Made by a program: the position numbers and the translations under genes
Assembly (NCBI GenBank): GCA_002842855.1
Contig: PHEE01000020.1
Location: forward strand, 1-49,038
Length of the DNA stretch: 49,038 nt
Reading direction: 5' to 3'
Source of the DNA: Alphaproteobacteria bacterium HGW-Alphaproteobacteria-4
GTDB lineage: Bacteria; Pseudomonadota; Alphaproteobacteria; Rhodobacterales; Rhodobacteraceae
Shown here: piece after piece, positions 44,030 to 49,038 of the stretch
Layout of the letters: each line of letters begins with the position of its first letter
How positions within the stretch are numbered: position 1 is the stretch's first letter
The notes under the pieces: generated by a model
Databases searched by the model: none
What the model was told of the DNA's origin: nothing
Seen by the model: only the letters and a program-made list of their open reading frames with translations

Positions 44030-45775
44030 TCAGGGCCGCAGCAGCAGTCGCAGGCCGCCGATATCGAGGGCAAAGACGCCCGCAGGCACCGGTTGCACCC
44101 CGTCGGTGTGCAGTCGGTCGATCGCTTCGGTGGCCTTTACCCCTGGCGCGTTGCCCATCAGCCGCAGATCGCCCGCGGCACGCCAACCCTCGCCCTCGCG
44201 CCGGTAGCCTTGCGCTTCGCCGACAAGCGCAATCGGCCCGGAACCGAACAGAAACAGCGCCTCATCGCCCGGCCAAGGCTCTATCAGATCGGCCAGCACC
44301 AGCAGGCAGCCGGGGCGCCCGTCGGGCGTGGCGCGCGCGCAGCCGTCAAGCACCAGCCCCCGGGTGCTGCTTTCAAGTGCCTGCCAGAGGCCTTCGGGCA
44401 TCGTGCGCCCGGTCGGCAGCACCGCAACCTCGGCGGCGCGTTCCAGCGTGGTATCCGGCGCCTCGCTGGAGAGTTCGTATTGCCAGCGCGATTGGGCGCC
44501 GTCGAGCGCGGCAAGGCGCGCGGCCAGCGCCGCGTGCCCCGGCTCGGCGGCGCGGGTGCGCAGCGCGGTAATCGCGCCTTGCCCCGGCAGGCCCCAGTCA
44601 TGCGCCATCTGCCAAAGCGGCAGCGCCTCGGCGCTGGTCTGCCCGGCCCCCAGACGCGTCATTTGCGAATTCACCGAAAGCGCCTCGGCATTCAAGAGCG
44701 GCGTCAGCCACACCGCGGCCAGCGCGATCAGCACCAGCGCCATGGCGAGATTGGCGCGCCGGATGCGCTCCATCCAGCGATCACCGCTAAGCACCGCCAG
44801 CGCATAAAGCACGCCGTAGCCAAGGCTGACCCCGGACCCGGCAGCGGCAGCGACCCGCCCCGGGGTCCAGCCGTATTGCTGCACGCGCTGCACCACCGCC
44901 CAAACCGCAAGCCCGCCGAGGATCGGCACCAGCACCCCCAGAAGCCGCGTGCATTCGGGCAGGAACCAGCCGCTTACCGCCTCGTCATCGCCCTGATCGA
45001 CAGCGATCGAGATAAGCGCCACCGCCCCCGCCGCGGTCGCCATCAGAACCGCAGCAGCAGAGATGTTGCCGAAGAGCTCGGAGAGGCCGCGCAGCGGCAG
45101 CACCGCCACAAACACCGCCACCACCGCCAGCACCATCGGCACCAGAAGCCGCAGCAGGCGCAACAGCAGGTAGGGCGACAGCAGATCAGCCAACTCGGCC
45201 ACCACCGCCAGCCCCAGCCCCAGCGCGCCGCCGGTCAGAAGCCAGATTGTCAGGGGCGCGCGCAGCGCCTCGCCCAGTTGCGTGACCCCGACCAGATCCA
45301 GCAGCACCGATGAAAGCAGCAACACCACCCAGACCACACCGGCAAAGGCGGTGGCCGAGGCAATTCGCACCACCCCGTTCCATGCATGGGTGAACAGCGC
45401 CGCATAGTCGAACCAGCCCCAGCGCCCGCCCTGCGCACGCGCCACCGCGAACGGCATCGGCACAGCGCCCAGCACGACCAGCGCCAGTAGCGCATGCCCC
45501 GAGTTGAAAAAGTCAGGCACCGTGGCAAAGCGCATGGCACCCCAGACGGCAAGGGCTGCCACCGGCGGCGCAAGCACCACGGACGCAATCGCCGCCCGGC
45601 GCGGCCCAAGCTCGGCCAGCATCGCCAGCGCGCCGCCAAGGCCAACCACCGCGAGAACCGCAAGAAAAAGCACCGCGCGCGCATCAAGGCGGTCGGCCAG
45701 CACCTCGGCCAGCGCCCAGCCCGCAAGGCCGCCAAACGTGCCCAGCACGACATGCAAAACCCGGTTCTTCAGCAT
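44030..45775 (-). CDS. DUF4153-type multi-pass membrane protein
   Basis: The product is 581 residues from the ATG at 45775 (GGAGGCGGACG upstream). The first 390 residues contain about 11-12 transmembrane helices; the last 190 form a soluble domain with conserved acidic and aromatic residues (ALPLWQMAHDWGLPGQGAITAL). This layout matches DUF4153 proteins, whose function is unknown. It is a single gene between the HNOB-like gene and the HAD phosphatase on the same strand. Its membrane part could be a transporter, but no transport motif is recognised. Confidence 0.8.
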   Translation of the reverse strand: MLKNRVLHVVLGTFGGLAGWALAEVLADRLDARAVLFLAVLAVVGLGGALAMLAELGPRRAAIASVVLAPPVAALAVWGAMRFATVPDFFNSGHALLALVVLGAVPMPFAVARAQGGRWGWFDYAALFTHAWNGVVRIASATAFAGVVWVVLLLSSVLLDLVGVTQLGEALRAPLTIWLLTGGALGLGLAVVAELADLLSPYLLLRLLRLLVPMVLAVVAVFVAVLPLRGLSELFGNISAAAVLMATAAGAVALISIAVDQGDDEAVSGWFLPECTRLLGVLVPILGGLAVWAVVQRVQQYGWTPGRVAAAAGSGVSLGYGVLYALAVLSGDRWMERIRRANLAMALVLIALAAVWLTPLLNAEALSVNSQMTRLGAGQTSAEALPLWQMAHDWGLPGQGAITALRTRAAEPGHAALAARLAALDGAQSRWQYELSSEAPDTTLERAAEVAVLPTGRTMPEGLWQALESSTRGLVLDGCARATPDGRPGCLLVLADLIEPWPGDEALFLFGSGPIALVGEAQGYRREGEGWRAAGDLRLMGNAPGVKATEAIDRLHTDGVQPVPAGVFALDIGGLRLLLRP

Positions 45776-45839
45776 CGTCCGCCTCCGTCTGCATTTGGCG
45801 CGCAGGCTAGCCGCGCACGGTGCGAAAGACCAGTGCGGC

Positions 45840-46559
45840 TTAGCTGTCTTGCCCGGCGAGCCAGTCGGGAATGGCGCCTATATCGGCCAGTACGACATCG
45901 GCGTGGGGGGCCAGATCGGCCGCTGTGGCCAGCCCGGTCAGCACCGCCAGTGTGCGCATGCCTGCGCGGCGCCCGGCCACAAGGTCATGCGTGCTGTCGC
46001 CCACCATCAGCACCGATGCCGGAGCAAGGCCGAAGGCGCGCGCGAAGGCCAGAAGCTGGCCCGGCGCGGGCTTGGCGCCATGCCCCGAGTCGTAGCCCGC
46101 CACGAAATCGAACATATCCGTCACCCCCGCCGCGGCCAGATGCGCGCGCGCGGGCGCCTCGGCATCGTTGGTGGCCAGGCCCAGACGCAAGCCGCGGTCA
46201 CGCAGCCCCCCGAGCAGTGGGCGCAGCGGCACCGCCGGGGTCTGGGGCGCCAATGCCGCGCGGGCATTCATGAGGGCCACCAGCGCCGCCGCATCAACCC
46301 CCGGCAAATGCGGCAGCAGCGCTGCGGCGATCACCTCGGGGGTGCCTGCGATCACCGGGCTGGCGGCCAGAAACCCCGCCTTTACCCCCGCCGCAGGGTC
46401 AGCGAACCGGTAGCCGATCGACGCGCCAAGGTGGCGCGCAAGCGCCATATCGCCCCCCGCGAGTTCTTCAAGCAGACCCTGCGCCCACACGCCCCACGTC
46501 GCGTGAAAATCAAAAAGCGTGCCGTCCTTGTCGAACAGAATTCCCGCCAGTGCCACCAT
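45840..46559 (-). CDS. HAD-superfamily hydrolase (phosphoglycolate phosphatase-like)
   Basis: The product is 239 residues. ILFDKDGTLFDF is HAD motif 1; the second Asp is residue 12 or so. LGLATNDAEAPAR supplies motif 2, KPAPGQL the motif 3 lysine and MVGDSTHDLVAGRRAGM motif 4. A helical cap domain lies between motifs 1 and 2 (subfamily IA). Related enzymes remove phosphate from phosphoglycolate or pyrimidine nucleotides; the substrate here is not fixed by sequence. It is 55 bp downstream of the DUF3572 gene. Confidence 0.9.
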   Translation of the reverse strand: MVALAGILFDKDGTLFDFHATWGVWAQGLLEELAGGDMALARHLGASIGYRFADPAAGVKAGFLAASPVIAGTPEVIAAALLPHLPGVDAAALVALMNARAALAPQTPAVPLRPLLGGLRDRGLRLGLATNDAEAPARAHLAAAGVTDMFDFVAGYDSGHGAKPAPGQLLAFARAFGLAPASVLMVGDSTHDLVAGRRAGMRTLAVLTGLATAADLAPHADVVLADIGAIPDWLAGQDS

Positions 46560-46614
46560 TATGCCCCCGTTTGCGCCTGCATCCGCATCCGGCTACCTGG
46601 CAGCCTGCGCGCGG

Positions 46615-46893
46615 TCATGTCCAGTGCGCGCCCGCCGGGCCAGACAGCACCGCCGCCGCGTGTAGCGCCGCCTCGGGCGCGAGGCCAGAAGCTTCGGCGA
46701 AGGCCAGCACCTGCGCATCGTCCTGCAACAGAAAATCGAGCACCGCAGCCAAAAACTCCGGGTCTGCCGCGCGCACGCGCAGCTCGGCCACCGATGCCCC
46801 GCTGGCCGCCAGAAACGCCATAAACAGATCATCTTGCGCCGCGAGCCAGCCGAGCGCCTGAATGCCGACCGTTTCGGCGGAATTTCGGTTCAT
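46615..46893 (-). CDS. DUF3572 family protein
   Basis: The product is 92 residues from the ATG at 46893 (AAAGGAAAGG upstream). AETVGIQALGWLAAQDDLFMAFLAASG is the conserved start of DUF3572, a small helical alphaproteobacterial family of unknown function. It is transcribed divergently from the pleD-like gene across 94 bp. This pairing is common in the order and may reflect shared control, but no function is known. Confidence 0.88.
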   Translation of the reverse strand: MNRNSAETVGIQALGWLAAQDDLFMAFLAASGASVAELRVRAADPEFLAAVLDFLLQDDAQVLAFAEASGLAPEAALHAAAVLSGPAGAHWT

Positions 46894-46987
46894 CACCTTT
46901 CCTTTACGTTTGCGGAAAGAGTTTATTAACCTTTTCAAACAAAGGATGACCACACGGACAGCGGAAGTAAAGGGAGAGGCCGACGCC

Positions 46988-48388
46988 ATGGCAGGAAAGA
47001 TCCTGATCGTGGACAACGTTGCGACAAATCGAATCGTATTGAAGGTAAAGCTCTCGGGCGCCTGCTACGAAACGATCCAGAGCGCGACGGGCGAGACCGC
47101 CCTGCGCCTTGCGCGCAGCGAGCGGCCCGATCTGATTCTGCTCGACGTGCAGCTGCCCGACATGAACGGCATCGATGTTTGCCGCCGTTTGCGAGCCGAT
47201 CCGGCAATCTGCACGATCCCGGTGGTCATGTTGACCACCAACACCGACACCGCAACGCGGGTGGCGGCGCTGAAAGCGGGGGCCGACGATTTTCTGGCCA
47301 AACCGATTGACGAGTTACTGCTGCTGGCGCGGCTGCGCAGCCTGCTGCGCGCGCGCGAAACCGACGAGGAGTTGCGGCTGCGCGAAAGCACCAGCCGCGC
47401 GCTCGGGTTTGCCGAGGGCGGGCAGACCGGCTTTGAAGCGCGTGCGCGCGTGGCGCTTGTCAGTTCGTCGCGGGAACGTGCGGCGGGGTGGCGGCGGGCG
47501 CTGGCACCGCACCTGACCAATGTCGAGTTTGCGGTGATGTCGCGCGACGAGGCGCTGGCCGAGGCAAGCGGGCCTGTTGTGCCCGACGGGTTCATCATCG
47601 ATTCCACGCTCTCGCGCCCCGGCGACGGGCTGCGGTTGATGTCGGAGCTGCGCTCGCGGCCCTCGACGCGCCACGCGGCGGTGTGCATCGCGCTTGACGA
47701 AGGCCTGCGGGAAACGGCGGCGGTGGCGCTCGATCTGGGCGCCAATGACCTGCTGGCGGCCGATCTTGCGCGGGTTGAAGATGCGCAGGAGGCGGCGCTG
47801 CGGCTGCGTGCGCAGCTGACGCGAAAGGCGCAGGCCGACCGCCAGCGCGCCAGCGTGGCCGATGGGTTGCGGTTGGCCGTGACCGATCCGCTGACCGGGC
47901 TCTACAACCGCCGCTATGCGCTGCCGCATCTGGCGCGGATTGCCGCGCGGGCGCGTGAAACCGGGCGGCAATTTGCGGTAATGGTGCTTGACCTCGACCG
48001 CTTCAAGGCCGTCAACGACACTTGGGGCCACGCCGCAGGCGACGCGGTGCTGGCCGAGATTGCCGGGCGCCTGACCGCGAACCTGCGCGAGGTGGACCTG
48101 ATCGCGCGGATTGGCGGTGAAGAATTTCTGGTGGCGATGCCCGAAACCACGCTTGAGGCTGCACGGATCGCCGCCGAACGGCTGTGCCGCAAGGTTGAGG
48201 AAGAGCCGGTGCTATTGGCGGATGGTGTCACCCGTATTCCGGTGACGGTGTCGATCGGCATGGCAATGGGCGGCGGCGGCACGGCAAAGCCCGAAGTCGA
48301 AGACCTGATGCGCGAGGCTGACCGCGCGCTATTGGGGTCAAAGGCGTTCGGGCGCAACAAGGTGACAATCAGCGCGTCTGCGGCCTGA
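46988..48388 (+). CDS. pleD: PleD-like response regulator diguanylate cyclase
   Basis: The product is 466 residues from the ATG at 46988 (GGGAGAGG upstream). REC1 (about 1-120) has the phospho-acceptor Asp53 in ILLDVQLPDMNG and Lys105 in LAKPI. REC2 (about 150-270) is degenerate: it keeps an Asp in FIIDSTL but lacks the KP motif, as in PleD. The GGDEF domain has DPLTGLYNRRYALP, LDLDRFKAVNDTWGHAAGD, active site GGEEF at 376-380 and an RxxD inhibitory site at 367-370. Phosphorylation should drive dimerisation and cyclic di-GMP synthesis. Architecture REC-REC-GGDEF matches PleD of Caulobacter. Confidence 0.95.
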   Translation: MAGKILIVDNVATNRIVLKVKLSGACYETIQSATGETALRLARSERPDLILLDVQLPDMNGIDVCRRLRADPAICTIPVVMLTTNTDTATRVAALKAGADDFLAKPIDELLLLARLRSLLRARETDEELRLRESTSRALGFAEGGQTGFEARARVALVSSSRERAAGWRRALAPHLTNVEFAVMSRDEALAEASGPVVPDGFIIDSTLSRPGDGLRLMSELRSRPSTRHAAVCIALDEGLRETAAVALDLGANDLLAADLARVEDAQEAALRLRAQLTRKAQADRQRASVADGLRLAVTDPLTGLYNRRYALPHLARIAARARETGRQFAVMVLDLDRFKAVNDTWGHAAGDAVLAEIAGRLTANLREVDLIARIGGEEFLVAMPETTLEAARIAAERLCRKVEEEPVLLADGVTRIPVTVSIGMAMGGGGTAKPEVEDLMREADRALLGSKAFGRNKVTISASAA

Positions 48389-48411
48389 GGCGCAGGCGGC
48401 AAGGCGCCTCA
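48386..48411 (+). terminator. Weak hairpin at the end of the pleD-like gene
   Basis: TGAGGCGC (overlapping the stop codon) and GCGCCTCA form a perfect 8-bp stem with a 10-base loop, without a T tract. It sits between two convergent genes. Confidence 0.4.
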
Positions 48412-48428
48412 AAGGGTAGCGGCCTGCC

Positions 48429-48968
48429 TCAGTTTCCGCGCGGCCGCAAAGGGCGTTCGCCACGAAAACCGCGCCGCATGGTTTCCTCAAGCCGATCGGC
48501 AAATTCGCGGCGGCCTTGCGGGCCCATAGCCGAGAGCCGTTGCAGCATCAAGCGCTCGCCCGCCTCAAGGCGATCATGCGTGCGCATACCATAAGCGGCA
48601 ATCGCGGCCTGCGCGGTCGCGGCATCCCAAGGTTCGGACCGAACAGCTGCAATCAGCCGCAGATAATCCTCGCGCGCCGCGCGGTTCATTTCGCGCAGGC
48701 CTAGGTTTTCGGCCTCGGCGGCCATCCGCAGCGCCTCGCGGTCTTCAGCCGAAAGCGCCTCGGTGAAGGTGCCAAGCGTGATATCCGCGATCATCTGCCG
48801 CGGACCATGCCGCGCGACGTTGATGGCGCCGCCCACGACAACGCCCAGCACCAGCAAGTTCACCGTGAGCGAAACGATCAGCGCGCGGCGCATCCAAGGG
48901 CCGGCCCCGGCGGCTGGTGGCGGCGCGGGCGGCGCCGGTATTTGCGGCGAAGATTCGATTTCGGTCAT
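48429..48968 (-). CDS. Periplasmic heavy-metal-sensor-like membrane protein
   Basis: The product is 179 residues. A proline-rich N-terminal stretch precedes one transmembrane helix at about residues 28-47 (ALIVSLTVNLLVLGVVVGG). The periplasmic part is helical and Arg/Glu-rich (AREDYLRLIAAVRSEPWDAATAQAAIAAY) and ends in an Arg-rich tail (MRRGFRGERPLRPRGN). This resembles the CnrX/ZraP-like periplasmic sensor family, which often acts with an ECF sigma factor. Its ATG overlaps the stop of the gene upstream (ATGA), so it is the second gene of an operon that continues outside the window. Confidence 0.75.
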   Translation of the reverse strand: MTEIESSPQIPAPPAPPPAAGAGPWMRRALIVSLTVNLLVLGVVVGGAINVARHGPRQMIADITLGTFTEALSAEDREALRMAAEAENLGLREMNRAAREDYLRLIAAVRSEPWDAATAQAAIAAYGMRTHDRLEAGERLMLQRLSAMGPQGRREFADRLEETMRRGFRGERPLRPRGN

Positions 48969-49038
48969 TCCAGAGTCTCCAGGCCCATCGCCAGTGCGAA
49001 CATGTCATCGCCCGGCAGCAAATTCACCGATGCAAGCG
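48965..49038 (-). CDS. C-terminal fragment of a gene upstream of the metal-sensor-like protein (partial)
   Basis: On the minus strand the frame is open from the window edge to the TGA at 48967-48965, encoding about 23 residues ending GDDMFALAMGLETLE. It overlaps the next start by ATGA, so the genes are coupled. The fragment is too short to identify; a sigma factor or anti-sigma partner would be typical for this context but is not shown. Confidence 0.45.
   Translation of the reverse strand, partial: LASVNLLPGDDMFALAMGLETLE

Noticed and set aside
1..49038. tRNA, rRNA or riboswitch genes
   Set aside because: No cloverleaf-like or conserved riboswitch core was noticed on either strand by eye. 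A covariance-model scan was not possible here.

Overview
This window looks like a chromosomal segment of a Rhodobacterales (Rhodobacteraceae-type) alphaproteobacterium. The base composition is GC-rich, and the family set is typical of that order: DUF1178, DUF3572, DUF1127, DUF4153, a PleD-type diguanylate cyclase, an HNOB/HNOBA pair and a BY-kinase exopolysaccharide locus. The genus cannot be fixed from the sequence alone. No rRNA, tRNA, CRISPR array, insertion sequence or prophage gene was seen.

Region 1 (1-11.5 kb) is the unusual part. Six tandem paralogues of a secreted beta-propeller family (called F, E, D, C, B, A in order of transcription) lie on the minus strand and end with a small class I cytochrome c. 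A perfect FNR/FnrL-type box (TTGAT-N4-ATCAA) sits in front of the first gene, and a GC hairpin follows each of the first five. All copies keep an adjacent His-His pair and further single histidines at the starts of several blades: seven in C-F and six in A. This recalls the histidine-lined propeller core that holds the CuZ cluster of nitrous oxide reductase, so a metal-dependent periplasmic redox enzyme family fed by the cytochrome c is a reasonable hypothesis. Copy B is broken: a frameshifting deletion separates its signal peptide from its propeller, and it has lost one of the conserved histidines. A divergent, membrane-anchored YncE-like propeller (G) lies beyond a 408-bp regulatory gap.

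Region 2 (11.7-16.9 kb) is an oligopeptide-type ABC importer: binding protein, two permeases and a fused double ATPase. It converges on a two-gene alcohol oxidation unit (GMC oxidoreductase and iron-type alcohol dehydrogenase, 16.9-19.6 kb). Region 3 (19.8-25.5 kb) holds housekeeping and regulatory genes: DUF1178, an SDR, aspartate kinase, a methyltransferase and PtsP. Region 4 (25.6-31.4 kb) is a compact exopolysaccharide locus with a polymerase/ligase, a PPP-type phosphatase and a tyrosine autokinase, next to a divergent small secreted protein.

Region 5 (31.5-38.3 kb) contains ychF, a VOC protein, trpA, a ZIP transporter, an L-lactate dehydrogenase with a perfect inverted repeat in its leader, and ruvC followed by a ruvA with an internal frameshifting deletion; no ruvB follows. 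Region 6 (38.4-49 kb) contains prmA, msrA, a PBP4-type carboxypeptidase, nadD, an HNOB-like sensor without the usual heme histidine paired with an HNOBA-GGDEF cyclase, a DUF4153 membrane protein, a HAD phosphatase, DUF3572, a PleD-like cyclase and a periplasmic metal-sensor-like protein. Three copies of a GC-rich palindromic repeat lie between genes at about 19.7, 20.95 and 39.3 kb.
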